From Caryophanales bacterium UBA2289 (GTDB lineage Bacteria > Bacillota_I > Bacilli_A > Izemoplasmatales > Hujiaoplasmataceae): a stretch of DNA of 64,000 nucleotides. How positions within the stretch are numbered: position 1 is the first letter of the stretch; every line of letters begins with the position of its first letter. The notes below the pieces were generated by a model. It was not told the origin of the DNA. It saw only the letters and a program-made list of their open reading frames with translations, and made no database searches. Location of the stretch: NCBI GenBank assembly GCA_002345505.1, contig DDWJ01000001.1, positions 117,104-181,103 on the forward strand, given 5' to 3'. Below are positions 1-8,851 of this stretch, piece by piece. The translations under genes and the position numbers were made by a program.

Positions 1-835
1 GTTCATAAGGAATATTAATTCCGGTAATTGTTTGTGCGGTTAAAGAAAAAGCATTAACCAATCCAAACACAACCGCAAATAAAGCTGTTACATAAGGAAT
101 ACCCGCACCTATCGCTTCTGCGGCTAAACCGATGAATCCTCTACCGGCAATCATTCCGGTATTAAAACTGCTCATAAAACCAATTGACATGTAAGCACCA
201 CCAAGTCCAGCTAACCCACCAGCAATCAAAAGTGCAATTATTTTAACCTTCTCAGAATCAACACCAATTGAATCAACTGCCTTAGCATTCATCCCAACTG
301 ATCTGATTCTAATTCCAAGAACTGTTTTCTTTAAAAAGAAACTCATCGCTATTACAATAACTATTGCTAAATAAACTAACAAATTCAAACTATTAAAAAA
401 TATCTCACCGATTATCGGTATATCTCTTAAAAGCGGAATACTAATTGTTTTTAACGGTACACTCGAATAATCACTCTTATTACCAGTCAAGGCATAAACA
501 ATAAAAATAACCAATCCCGCTGCTAATATATTAAGTGCTATACCAACTAATATTTCATTAGTTCTTAATTTTATCGTTGAAAACGCAAAAATATAACCCA
601 TTAAAATACCAGCAACACAAGCTATAAGAATCCCCATAATCGCACTATTAAACAGGGTAGAAAATATCGCTCCAACAAGTGCAGAAACCAACATCGTGCC
701 TTCAATACTAATATTAACTACTCCAGCCTTATTAGATATAAGGGCTGCCATACTCGCAAAAATTAAAGGTGTTGCCAAAGAAATAATTGTTACATAAAAG
801 TTAACGGATGAAAACAAATCCCAAAAACTATTCAT
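1..835 (-). CDS. BMP-type nucleoside ABC transporter, second permease (partial)
   Basis: Integral membrane permease of the nucleoside/BMP class of ABC importers (family of B. subtilis YufQ/NupQ). The reading frame begins with MNSFWDLFSSVNFYVTII at 835 and stays open to the window edge, so the C-terminus is missing. About 278 codons are visible, and the translation is strongly hydrophobic with several predicted transmembrane segments. The start overlaps the stop of the upstream permease by 8 bases (ATGAATAG), which implies translational coupling. It is the last visible gene of the operon that starts with ribokinase near 8.65 kb. The family assignment is firm from gene order and composition. 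The substrate, probably a nucleoside, is inferred. Confidence 0.9.
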   Translation of the reverse strand, partial: MNSFWDLFSSVNFYVTIISLATPLIFASMAALISNKAGVVNISIEGTMLVSALVGAIFSTLFNSAIMGILIACVAGILMGYIFAFSTIKLRTNEILVGIALNILAAGLVIFIVYALTGNKSDYSSVPLKTISIPLLRDIPIIGEIFFNSLNLLVYLAIVIVIAMSFFLKKTVLGIRIRSVGMNAKAVDSIGVDSEKVKIIALLIAGGLAGLGGAYMSIGFMSSFNTGMIAGRGFIGLAAEAIGAGIPYVTALFAVVFGLVNAFSLTAQTITGINIPYE

Positions 836-1958
836 TCTTCATCACATCCATTCTTTTATGATTTCTTCTTTCTTTATAATTATCAAGAAGACGTTTAAAG
901 AAACTAGATGAAAAGAATCTCTCAGAGGCAATAAGTAATATAATCACACCTTGGATAATCGCAACTACCTCTTGAGCCACATCACTATTAAAAGCCATTA
1001 GATCAGCCCCTGCTCTTAAATAGCCAATGAAAAGAGCGGCTAAAGGTACAAACAATGGTTTATTCTTCGCAATAATCGTAACCATAAATCCGTCAAAGCC
1101 AAACCCTGGTAAAGTCTTCCAATTAAACCGGTGGTAATTACTCAAAATCTCAGCTGCGCCACCAACACCGGCAATAAAGATACCAAGAACTTGTGCCATC
1201 ACGACTCTTCTTTCAACATTAATCCCCGAAAACTTCGCAAAGTGTTGATTATCACCAGTCATCTTAATCTCATAACCAGGAAGAGTTTTAGAAAAGAAAA
1301 TCTTTACTAAAATAATAATCCCAATAACTATCAACAAACCATAAGTAATATTAGTTCCAGTTATAAAAACCTTCAACTTAGAAATCTCTGGAATAATCCC
1401 TGTAGCTGTATCGCCTGAAGCATCATCAATAACAACATTAGAGATCAAAAAAACACCAATCCATAAAGCCACAAAATTAAGCATTATTGAACTAACAAAC
1501 TCATTAACATTCAAACTTGATTTTAACTTTGCGGGGATATACCCAAATATCGTCGCAACTAATCCACCACCTACAAGTGCAGCAATTACTGCTAGAAATG
1601 CCGGTAATTTAATGTAAATAGCTATTAAAGCCGCAACTAAACCACCGACATAAAAAGCCCCTTCAGTAAACAAGTTAAATTGATTAGCCTTAACAATCAC
1701 ACAAGCCGCAATCCCTGCGAACATCAAAGGGACTGCCTTTTTAATTAATTCACCAAATTCCATCAAATTAGAAAATGGTCCAACTATAAACCAATATATC
1801 GACTCACTCGGATTATCGGAAACAAAAACAATAATGATTATCGCAATCAAATAAGCAATCAATACCGCCATCAACGTTTTTAAACTCTCAAAGAAAAATC
1901 TTTGAAAAGAAAACGAACGGTTCTTAAAATAAGACATCAATCTTTCTCTTATCTTCAT
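828..1958 (-). CDS. BMP-type nucleoside ABC transporter, first permease
   Basis: Membrane permease of 376 residues, similar in layout to YufP/NupP and the BmpC-type permeases. A cytoplasmic N-terminus with basic residues is followed by about eight to ten hydrophobic segments. The central stretch around FNLFTEGAFYVGGLVAALI is typical of the branched-chain/ribose/nucleoside permease superfamily. The start overlaps the stop of the ATP-binding gene by 4 bases, and its stop overlaps the next permease. It should form the membrane channel as a heterodimer with the second permease. The substrate is not fixed by sequence alone. The adjacent BMP lipoprotein and ribokinase make purine or pyrimidine nucleosides the best guess. 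Confidence 0.92.
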   Translation of the reverse strand: MKIRERLMSYFKNRSFSFQRFFFESLKTLMAVLIAYLIAIIIIVFVSDNPSESIYWFIVGPFSNLMEFGELIKKAVPLMFAGIAACVIVKANQFNLFTEGAFYVGGLVAALIAIYIKLPAFLAVIAALVGGGLVATIFGYIPAKLKSSLNVNEFVSSIMLNFVALWIGVFLISNVVIDDASGDTATGIIPEISKLKVFITGTNITYGLLIVIGIIILVKIFFSKTLPGYEIKMTGDNQHFAKFSGINVERRVVMAQVLGIFIAGVGGAAEILSNYHRFNWKTLPGFGFDGFMVTIIAKNKPLFVPLAALFIGYLRAGADLMAFNSDVAQEVVAIIQGVIILLIASERFFSSSFFKRLLDNYKERRNHKRMDVMKNE

Positions 1959-3493
1959 AATGATGCCTCCATATCTTCCTGCACCTCAATACCAAGCATA
2001 TATCTACCTAATTGCTCCTCACTAACATCTTTTATATTCTTAATCCTAGCGACTATTTTTCCTTCATAAAGAACAATAACTGATTCCGTTAAATCATAAA
2101 TCTCTTTTAAATCACTCGAAATTAGAAGTATCCCTAAATTATTACTTTGCAATTCTTTTAACTTTTCATGTAAAGTCATAACCGCGCCAATATCAATTCC
2201 TCTAGTTGGTTGATTAGCAATTAAAATCCTTCTCGCTTCAACTATCTCTCTCGCACTAACAATCTTTTGAATGTTACCGCCTGATAATGATTTAACCTGA
2301 TCATATTTGTTGTTACACTTAACACCATAAGAATCGATTAACACGTCAGTAAACTCACTCAACTTTTTCTTCTTTAAAAACTTCCCCTTTCGGTAATCTT
2401 TATCCCTTGATTTTAAAACAATAGCTGACTCATAAATATTACCAATTAAATTAGCCCCATCAACCATTCTATCTTCTGGTATATAAGAAATACCTCTATC
2501 TCTAATCTCAAGAATTGACTTATTCTTTAAACTTAAGCCGTCTAAAGAAATATCTCCTTCATAATTTCTAATAACACCGTTTAAAACTCCTGAAAGCTCC
2601 AATTGGCCATTTCCTTCAACCCCAACAACCCCAAGGATTTGCTTTTCTCTAATCTTAAAACTTATATCATCTAATCTTTTCTTTCCATCTCTTTCATAAC
2701 TCAGGTTCTTAACTTCTAAAATCACTTCACCAGGTTTTAAAGTCTCTTTGTCTTCAGTAACCACAAAATCATACCCAACCATCTTTTTAGAAATCTCTTC
2801 AACTGAAATCTTATCCACATCATATGTGCCTTCAATATTACCTGACTTCATAATCGTTACTCTATCACAGATCTCTTTAATCTCTCTTAACTTATGAGTA
2901 ATGATGATAATCGTAAAATTATCCTTCTTTAACAATTTTAACTGATGAAACAATTCCTTTGTTTCTTGAGGTGTTAATACTGCAGTTGGTTCATCTAATA
3001 TTATAATCCTAGCTTCTCTAGCTAAAACCTTAATTATCTCAACCTTTTGTTTTAATCCTACAGCTAACTGACTGATTTTAATCTCTGGATCAATTGCCAT
3101 ATCAAACCGTTCGCCTAAATCCTTAGTAATCTCACAAGCTCTTTTATAATCATAAAGACCTTTTCTTTTTGGTTCCATACCTAAAACAACATTATCCGCA
3201 ACCGTCATGTTCTCAAGCAACATAAAATGTTGATGAACCATACCGATTCCTTTTCTCATCGCATCACTTGGTGAATGAAAAAAAACCTTTTCACCTCTAA
3301 ACAAAACTTCGCCCTTATCAGCCTTTTCCAAACCAAATAAGATCTTCATCAAAGTTGTTTTACCAGCACCATTCTCTCCAGCAATCGCATGAATTTCACC
3401 TTCAAAAAGCGAAAAAGTTGCACTGTTGATTGCAACTATATCCGGATAATATACTTTTCTTATGTCCTTCATCATTATTAAAGCTTCAGCCAT
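1955..3493 (-). CDS. BMP-type nucleoside ABC transporter, duplicated ATP-binding protein
   Basis: ATPase of 512 residues with two fused ABC domains, the arrangement used by ribose/nucleoside importers (RbsA, YufO/NupO). The first half has a good Walker A (GENGAGKT, about residue 39) and Walker B (IIILDEPT, about 163), but its signature is degenerate (AVGLKQKVE). The second half has a degenerate Walker A (GVEGNGQLEL) and a good signature (LSGGNIQK). This asymmetry is usual in the family, where one composite site hydrolyses ATP. It overlaps the downstream permease by 4 bases and follows the solute-binding lipoprotein by 28 bases. Confidence 0.95.
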   Translation of the reverse strand: MAEALIMMKDIRKVYYPDIVAINSATFSLFEGEIHAIAGENGAGKTTLMKILFGLEKADKGEVLFRGEKVFFHSPSDAMRKGIGMVHQHFMLLENMTVADNVVLGMEPKRKGLYDYKRACEITKDLGERFDMAIDPEIKISQLAVGLKQKVEIIKVLAREARIIILDEPTAVLTPQETKELFHQLKLLKKDNFTIIIITHKLREIKEICDRVTIMKSGNIEGTYDVDKISVEEISKKMVGYDFVVTEDKETLKPGEVILEVKNLSYERDGKKRLDDISFKIREKQILGVVGVEGNGQLELSGVLNGVIRNYEGDISLDGLSLKNKSILEIRDRGISYIPEDRMVDGANLIGNIYESAIVLKSRDKDYRKGKFLKKKKLSEFTDVLIDSYGVKCNNKYDQVKSLSGGNIQKIVSAREIVEARRILIANQPTRGIDIGAVMTLHEKLKELQSNNLGILLISSDLKEIYDLTESVIVLYEGKIVARIKNIKDVSEEQLGRYMLGIEVQEDMEASL

Positions 3494-3521
3494 TATTACA
3501 CACCTCGTAAAATAAATATAT

Positions 3522-4655
3522 TTACTCTAATGATTCAAACAATGCATCAACTTCATCAAGACTTAAATCAAAACGACTAGTAATGACTAAATCTCCATCG
3601 ATAATTTGCGTTTTTAAATCATCAATATACAACCTTAATTCCTCAGGTACAAGCATTTGATAATTTTCATTATCAGCGATATCAATTATACCCTCAGCCA
3701 AACCATATGTTACTAAAACACCAAACTGTAACTCATCATTATAAAACTTAACTGTACTATCATAAATTACATCCCCTACTTCTTTTAAAACTGATGTAAC
3801 AATTAGTTCAGCTCTTGAAGGATTTGTATCTTTATAATAACTATATTGATCACTATCCACACCAATAACATACTTGCTTTGAGTCTCTGCCGCATCAATT
3901 ACCCCAAGACCTGCTTGAGAAGCCGCTACAAATATTACATCAGCGTTATTAGAATACTGAACATTCGCTAAAGCCTTAGCCTGCGTTGAATCATTGAAGT
4001 TCCCCACAAAAGAAGTCATTAAACTAGTTTGGTTTTCAGCACTGTTATTAACATACTCAATCCCTTTAGCATAACCTACTGCAAAATCATAAATAATGTT
4101 ATTTCTCATCCCACCGATAAAACCTACTTTACCAGTAGCGCTAACTGGACTTGCCATACCAGAAGTTCCATTTGCCATTTTCGCAGCTAAAACACCTGCT
4201 AAAAATCCACCTTCATTCTGTCTAAAAACTATTGAATGAACGTTAGGATAACTAGAAGCTTTTCCGTCATCAATCTCAGTATCAAAAATTAAATACTTTT
4301 GATCTGGATAACTCTTTGAAACTCTTTGCAACTGCTCACGCATCTGCGTAGTTGCACAAATAATCAAATCATAATTTTGTTGAGAAACACGGTAAAGCGT
4401 TGTTTCCCAGTTGCTTTGATTAGTACCCATTTCTATTGTAGTTGCTTCGAAGTCTTCATAATCAGCGTTCAGTCTTTCAATCCCTTGATTTGCAGAATCA
4501 AAAAATGACATATCACCTAAATTACCATTAACTAACAAAACAACTCTAAAAACACCATCATCTGTAGTAATAGCAGTATCAGTACTACCATTAGAACAAG
4601 CACTTACAATTAGCATAAACACAAATGATGTTAAAAATATCATAACCTTCTTCAT
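3522..4655 (-). CDS. BMP family nucleoside-binding lipoprotein
   Basis: Extracytoplasmic solute-binding lipoprotein of 377 residues, of the basic membrane protein/PnrA family. The N-terminus MKKVMIFLTSFVFMLIVSACS is a lipoprotein signal peptide with Cys20 as the lipidation site. The mature part has the family's periplasmic-binding fold features, including VGFIGGMRNN, the VIFVAASQAGLGVIDAA block and IGVDSDQY. Known PnrA-type proteins bind purine nucleosides. It is separated from the DUF4430 gene by 99 bases that contain a strong hairpin and from the ATPase by 28 bases. Binding proteins are often made in excess over the permease, which the hairpin could help achieve. Confidence 0.94.
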   Translation of the reverse strand: MKKVMIFLTSFVFMLIVSACSNGSTDTAITTDDGVFRVVLLVNGNLGDMSFFDSANQGIERLNADYEDFEATTIEMGTNQSNWETTLYRVSQQNYDLIICATTQMREQLQRVSKSYPDQKYLIFDTEIDDGKASSYPNVHSIVFRQNEGGFLAGVLAAKMANGTSGMASPVSATGKVGFIGGMRNNIIYDFAVGYAKGIEYVNNSAENQTSLMTSFVGNFNDSTQAKALANVQYSNNADVIFVAASQAGLGVIDAAETQSKYVIGVDSDQYSYYKDTNPSRAELIVTSVLKEVGDVIYDSTVKFYNDELQFGVLVTYGLAEGIIDIADNENYQMLVPEELRLYIDDLKTQIIDGDLVITSRFDLSLDEVDALFESLE

Positions 4656-4680
4656 AATAAATTCCTCTTCTCTTTAACTT

Positions 4681-4731
4681 CCCCTTCCCAAGAATAGTCT
4701 CTATCTTAAAGAGACTATTCTTTTTAGGGGG
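4681..4731 (-). other. Intercistronic stem-loop before the BMP lipoprotein gene
   Basis: A perfect 12-bp stem (arm AGAATAGTCTCT, 4691-4702 with 4710-4721) has a 7-base loop and lies between CCCC and GGGG flanks, which can lengthen it. The T-tract follows on the plus strand, where no gene needs a terminator. On the transcribed minus strand no T-tract follows, so it is more likely an mRNA processing or stabilising element inside the operon than a terminator. A weak attenuator is the alternative. Confidence 0.55.
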
Positions 4732-4754
4732 AAAAGTGTACTTTTAACTACTAA

Positions 4755-5201
4755 TTACCAACTTGATTCTTCAAAATTGATTTGGATATAATCGCCATTT
4801 CTAATTTGTGAACTATTAGCTCCTACAAGCAATGATTCACCATTATTATAAATTAACCAATAACGATCATTAGTTCCATTTTCATAACTGTCAATAGCTT
4901 GAATCCAACCAGAATCCGCTGACGAAGTCTGAGAAATACCCTTACCTTGAACTGCAGCTAAGAATGCTTCATAAACAGTTGGGTTACTTGATTTAACTGT
5001 AACTTCACCATTGAAAATCTCATCATTGTCTGGACCCATGATTTGAATATAAACTGTTCTATCTACTTCCCATCCAGATAACTCAGCTGGTTGATAAGCA
5101 CCTTCATCAGTTCCAACTTCAAAAATTGGTTCTTCCTTATCACACCCAATGAAACTAAACATACCAAATACTACTAACACCATAACTAAAAACTTTTTCA
5201 T
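4755..5201 (-). CDS. DUF4430-domain lipoprotein
   Basis: Small secreted lipoprotein of 148 residues. MKKFLVMVLVVFGMFSFIGC gives a lipobox with Cys20. The C-terminal half, with SNPTVYEAFLAA, DRYWLIYNNGESLLVGA and IRNGDYIQINFEES, matches the DUF4430/transcobalamin-like C-terminal fold as I know it. The start has a strong GAGGAGG ribosome site. It lies between the PHP lipoprotein and the BMP lipoprotein on the same strand, so it is probably exported together with the transporter. DUF4430 proteins are surface or ligand-binding accessory proteins; its ligand here is unknown. Confidence 0.75.
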   Translation of the reverse strand: MKKFLVMVLVVFGMFSFIGCDKEEPIFEVGTDEGAYQPAELSGWEVDRTVYIQIMGPDNDEIFNGEVTVKSSNPTVYEAFLAAVQGKGISQTSSADSGWIQAIDSYENGTNDRYWLIYNNGESLLVGANSSQIRNGDYIQINFEESSW

Positions 5202-5252
5202 TTTATTTCCTCCTCTATTTTATTACACATCACTTTGTGTATAATCCCTAAT

Positions 5253-6695
5253 TTATCCTAAGAATATTGGATTGGTAATCGCATAAGCGGTGAAATCACC
5301 GATTATTTCAATTACAAACCAATCTCCTACAGAAACATCATTAACAGTAATTGTGTCTTGATAACTATAACCATCCAACTCAGGAACTATCGTTTCAATA
5401 ATAACGCCATTTTTAATAATTCTTAATTCAACTATTTCATCAAATGAAAATAAATCTAAGTTAATATCAACCGAAGTTTCTTGACCTAAAGCATAAGTCT
5501 CGCCATAAATCATACCTTCAATATCAGCCACTATTCTTGGACCATTCGTTAAATAAGAATTACCGTTTAAAATTGCATTTTTAATCTTTTCTTCCGTTAA
5601 CTCTCCTTCAACATAAAGTGCAAGTGAAGGCATATTACTATAAACACCACGTCTTAAATAATCATCTTTATATGCTTTCTCTTCTGTTGATCTATCAGCG
5701 TAAGCAGCTGTGTAATAACCGGTAATATCATGATTATCTGCACCACTTGTTGCTGGTAAGAATTTTAAATTCCCTGCTCGATGTTCTTCTAAAAGTTCAA
5801 ACCATTTATCTCTAGCTTTAGCATTTTCATTTCTGTTAGTTGGATATAGCCCGTTCCAAATCTCAATCCCATCAAACTCATCGGCTATCTCCCAATAATT
5901 AAATCCTAAAACACTGGTTGCGAATGGATGATTAATCGTTGATATTGCCCCACTTCTTACTATCTCTTCGGCTATCTCTTTTATCTCATCAATAGGCACA
6001 TCACCTTTAATCGGATTAATATCGGCTTGTTCTAAAACATTACCGACTCCTAATGATTGGAAATGCCCATAATCAGTTGTAACTTCAACTCCACGCATCG
6101 CTACAAAGTAAATTGGATTACCAAAACTATCAAACTCAGAAACCAACCTACTTCCTTGAACCCACTCCGCAAGACCTGCGGCGGTATTATGATCTGTTAA
6201 ATAACCAAAATGAAGACCCGAACTTATATTACTGACAAGCACTGCTTCAACACCTTGTTTACCATCACTAAAAGTTGTATGTTGATGCAACGCTCCTAAA
6301 TACCAACCCAAAGAAGTTCCTTGATGTAAATGATTCAACCTTACATCATCAACATAATAAGTTTTATAATTCTCAACTTCAATTGTTACACTCTTAGTAG
6401 AATACTCCATACCTCTAGTAAAGGTTAAAGTATATTCACCTTCTTCTAAATAAAGAGTATATCCGGATAATATATTAGTATTTACTCTTTCCATATCACC
6501 ATTTGGATAAGTAATAATAATCCCTGCAGTAAGCATGTCGCCAGCACCACTTAAAACTCTACCTTTTATTGTCGCTGGAAACGATAAATCATCACTCCCA
6601 GAATTATCTTCTGTTGTAACTCCTCCAGTACATCCCACAACCGCAAAAGCTAAAAACAATAAAAAGCCAATAAATATTTTTTTCATGATTTTCAT
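5253..6695 (-). CDS. CehA/McbA-like PHP-domain metallohydrolase lipoprotein
   Basis: Predicted membrane-anchored metal-dependent hydrolase of about 480 residues. The N-terminus MKIMKKIFIGFLLFLAFAVVGC is a lipoprotein signal. A carboxypeptidase-regulatory-like beta domain follows (about residues 35-130), then a PHP catalytic domain with LGALHQHTTFSDG, YLTDHNT, STINHPFA and SGADNHD, which supply the metal-binding His and Asp residues. The C-terminal 90 residues look like a beta-sandwich. Related proteins include phosphoesterases and CehA carbaryl hydrolase. The chosen ATG overlaps the lacI stop as ATGA. A longer GTG start at 6710 would cover the ribosome site and is unlikely; ATG at 6686 is another option. 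In this operon it could release nucleosides from phosphorylated or polymeric material outside the cell, which is inference. Confidence 0.8.
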   Translation of the reverse strand: MKIMKKIFIGFLLFLAFAVVGCTGGVTTEDNSGSDDLSFPATIKGRVLSGAGDMLTAGIIITYPNGDMERVNTNILSGYTLYLEEGEYTLTFTRGMEYSTKSVTIEVENYKTYYVDDVRLNHLHQGTSLGWYLGALHQHTTFSDGKQGVEAVLVSNISSGLHFGYLTDHNTAAGLAEWVQGSRLVSEFDSFGNPIYFVAMRGVEVTTDYGHFQSLGVGNVLEQADINPIKGDVPIDEIKEIAEEIVRSGAISTINHPFATSVLGFNYWEIADEFDGIEIWNGLYPTNRNENAKARDKWFELLEEHRAGNLKFLPATSGADNHDITGYYTAAYADRSTEEKAYKDDYLRRGVYSNMPSLALYVEGELTEEKIKNAILNGNSYLTNGPRIVADIEGMIYGETYALGQETSVDINLDLFSFDEIVELRIIKNGVIIETIVPELDGYSYQDTITVNDVSVGDWFVIEIIGDFTAYAITNPIFLG

Positions 6696-7723
6696 ATACC
6701 TTCTTCCCACTGTACCTTTTTAGTACTTTCTCTTATAACCATAGTTGGATCTAAACGATAGAATTCACTTTTAGATAAGCCATTCTTTATATAATCAATA
6801 ATCAACTCTGTTGCCTTACTGCCTAATATATTGATATCTTGATAAACTGTTGTTAAAGGAACGGATAACATCTTTGAAAAAAGCAAATCATCAAATCCAA
6901 CTACCGAGATATCATCAGGCACTTTTAAATTCTTTTCTTTTATCGCTTGATAACACCCGTAAGCCATTAAATCATTACATGCAAAAATCGCACTTACTCC
7001 CTTATCAATCAACTTCAAAGCTCCTAAATAGCCGCTATTATATTGATAGTCTCCTTCTTCCACAAAATCCCTTGTTTCTTCAATTCCCGCTTCTTTCAAA
7101 GCTAACATATATCCTTTTAATCTTCTGTCTGATGAATAATTACCGTTCATCCCCGTAATACAACCGATTCTTTTATGACCTTGTTCAATAAGATGCTTAG
7201 TAGCCATATACCCACCACGACTATGATGAATTGATACCCCAGGCATATTAAGACCTTTAATCCAACTATCAACTGTAACGATTGGAATATCATAATTATT
7301 TAACTTATCAATTAATTGTTCTTTAGTATTTTGTTTCTCATCAGTATAAAATGCTAATATTAACCCATCAACGCCTCTACTGATAAACTGTTCAACATAC
7401 TTTACAGTTTCGCTTAAACTATTATTAGCATTAGCTAAAATTAAAGAATAATCGGATCTTTGACATTCATTTTCAATATTCTTCGCTAAATCAGCGAAGA
7501 AATTATTACCGATATCAGGTACTACTAAACCAATCATCTTTGATTGTTTAGTAACCAAACTCTTGGCCATATGATTAGGAATATAATCTAAAGACTTAGC
7601 TACATCAAATATCCTTTTTTTAGTTGCCTCGGAAATTGTATTCGGTCTATCATTTAAAACCAATGAAACCGTAGTTACCGATACACCTGAAGCACTGGCA
7701 ATATCCTTAATTGTTGCCTTCAT
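6692..7723 (-). CDS. LacI-family transcriptional repressor
   Basis: DNA-binding regulator of 343 residues. The N-terminal helix-turn-helix MKATIKDIASASGVSVTTVS and the hinge helix region (VAKSLDYIPNHMAKSL) are classic LacI/GalR. The rest is a periplasmic-binding-like effector domain (IGLVVPDIGNNFFADLA, AIFACNDLMAYG, VVGFDD). It is the second gene of the ribokinase operon, 4 bases after rbsK. The likely targets are the two TAAAA-NN-TTTTA palindromes just downstream of the operon promoter at 8693-8719, so it probably autoregulates. The inducer is probably ribose or a nucleoside-derived sugar, inferred from the neighbouring ribokinase. Confidence 0.93.
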   Translation of the reverse strand: MKATIKDIASASGVSVTTVSLVLNDRPNTISEATKKRIFDVAKSLDYIPNHMAKSLVTKQSKMIGLVVPDIGNNFFADLAKNIENECQRSDYSLILANANNSLSETVKYVEQFISRGVDGLILAFYTDEKQNTKEQLIDKLNNYDIPIVTVDSWIKGLNMPGVSIHHSRGGYMATKHLIEQGHKRIGCITGMNGNYSSDRRLKGYMLALKEAGIEETRDFVEEGDYQYNSGYLGALKLIDKGVSAIFACNDLMAYGCYQAIKEKNLKVPDDISVVGFDDLLFSKMLSVPLTTVYQDINILGSKATELIIDYIKNGLSKSEFYRLDPTMVIRESTKKVQWEEGI

Positions 7724-7727
7724 AAAA

Positions 7728-8651
7728 TCAACCTTGCTTTCTTCTTAATAACTCTTCTACCGCCTCTAGACTTGGCATGGAATTTTGAGCACCGAATTTT
7801 GTTACTGATAGAGCTGAACCAGCTGTTGCGTAATCTAAAGACTGTTTAGCATTAAAACCTTTAGACATCTGTGCCGCTAAAGCTCCAACAAACGCATCTC
7901 CAGCACCAGTTGTATCCACAACCTTAACTTTAAAAGGTCTGATTTCAATAAGGCCGTTATCATCACCATAGACTGAACCCTTACATCCTCTAGTTATGAT
8001 AACTTCCTTAACACCTTTATTAATAAAATACTGAACAACATAACGACTAAAATTATCAGAGTGACTGCTAATTCCAGTAATCATCTCAGCTTCAATTTCA
8101 TTAGGAACAATAACATCAACAAACTTATAAATTTCATCAGGTAGTTTCTGAGCCGGAGCTGGATTTAATAAAGTTTTCATTCCCATTTTCTTAGCTAACT
8201 CGAATGTTTTTAAAACCGTCTCTACCGGTATTTCCAATTGTGCTAAAAGCACGTCATTTTCTTTACCAAGTTTACCTAATGTTTTCTTAACTTGAGAATA
8301 TAAAGTATTTTCATTAGCTCCTTGATCAAGTATTATGCGGTTATCACCATCATTTAAAATAATGCAAGCAACGCCACTAGTCTTATTTTTTATCGAAGAA
8401 ACATATTCTGTATTTACCGAATGTTTCTTTAAATTTTCTAATATCATATCGCCAAACAAATCATCACCGACATTACCGATCATATATGAACTCGCACCTA
8501 ATAAAGCACAAGCAACAGCTTGATTAGCACCCTTTCCACCAGCAAGCATGCTAAAATCATCACCATGCAACGTTTCTCCTGCTTCAGGAATTCTTTTAGT
8601 ACTAAATATTAAATCAATATTCATGCTACCAACAATAAATACATTGTTCAT
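7728..8651 (-). CDS. rbsK: Ribokinase
   Basis: PfkB-family sugar kinase of 307 residues from the chosen start. It has the N-terminal GSMNIDLIF motif, the substrate motif GGKGANQAVA, and the C-terminal ATP/catalytic signature DTTGAGDAFVGA containing the catalytic Asp. Ribokinase phosphorylates D-ribose at O5 for entry into the pentose phosphate pathway. The start MNNVFIVG at 8651 is preferred because GGATGG lies 7 bases upstream; an in-frame ATG at 8666 would bury that site. It is the first gene of a long operon with lacI and the nucleoside importer. Deoxyribokinase or a nucleoside-kinase activity cannot be excluded. Confidence 0.88.
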   Translation of the reverse strand: MNNVFIVGSMNIDLIFSTKRIPEAGETLHGDDFSMLAGGKGANQAVACALLGASSYMIGNVGDDLFGDMILENLKKHSVNTEYVSSIKNKTSGVACIILNDGDNRIILDQGANENTLYSQVKKTLGKLGKENDVLLAQLEIPVETVLKTFELAKKMGMKTLLNPAPAQKLPDEIYKFVDVIVPNEIEAEMITGISSHSDNFSRYVVQYFINKGVKEVIITRGCKGSVYGDDNGLIEIRPFKVKVVDTTGAGDAFVGALAAQMSKGFNAKQSLDYATAGSALSVTKFGAQNSMPSLEAVEELLRRKQG

Positions 8652-8692
8652 AAAAAACCCATCCAATCATCAAGTTTTATTCATTTAATTAT

Positions 8693-8708
8693 AGTAAAAC
8701 GTTTTACT
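8693..8708 (-). promoter_or_regulatory. LacI-type operator 1
   Basis: Perfect 16-bp palindrome AGTAAAACGTTTTACT with the central CG typical of LacI/GalR operators. It lies just downstream of the rbsK promoter. Confidence 0.75.
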
Positions 8709-8719
8709 AAAACCTTTTA
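8708..8719 (-). promoter_or_regulatory. LacI-type operator 2
   Basis: TAAAAGGTTTTA (minus strand) is a near copy of operator 1. It shares one base with operator 1 and sits directly downstream of the -10 box. Confidence 0.55.
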
Positions 8720-8723
8720 CCAC

Positions 8724-8752
8724 ATTATAATACGAAAAGAAAGCGCTGTCAA
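8724..8752 (-). promoter_or_regulatory. Consensus promoter of the ribokinase/nucleoside operon, with a cre-like box
   Basis: On the minus strand TTGACA (8747-8752) and TATAAT (8724-8729) are separated by exactly 17 bases, a full consensus match. The sequence AGAAAGCGCTGTCA at 8738-8751 overlaps the -35 box and matches the catabolite-response consensus TGWAANCGNTNWCA at every defined position except the first. Control by a CcpA-like protein is therefore plausible in addition to the local LacI repressor. Confidence 0.85.
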
Positions 8753-8756
8753 TAAC

Positions 8757-8789
8757 AAAAAAGAAAAAAGGCTAAAATTCAATTAGCCT
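8757..8789 (-). terminator. Terminator of hipBA
   Basis: A 7-bp stem AGGCTAA/TTAGCCT is followed on the minus strand by a T-rich run interrupted by one C. It lies about 60 bases after the hipA stop. Confidence 0.8.
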
Positions 8790-8851
8790 AATAATATTTA
8801 TTTCAATTTTCGTTTTCTACTTTTAAAAAGAACTTATTCTAAACTTATCAT

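Noticed and set aside
4681..4731. Hairpin as an ordinary terminator
   Set aside because: The T-tract is on the plus strand, while all nearby genes are on the minus strand and belong to one operon.
8693..8708. Reading the palindrome AGTAAAACGTTTTACT as a CcpA cre box
   Set aside because: It lacks the TGWAA and WNCA ends of cre and is best explained by the encoded LacI. The better cre match is the separate box at 8738-8751.
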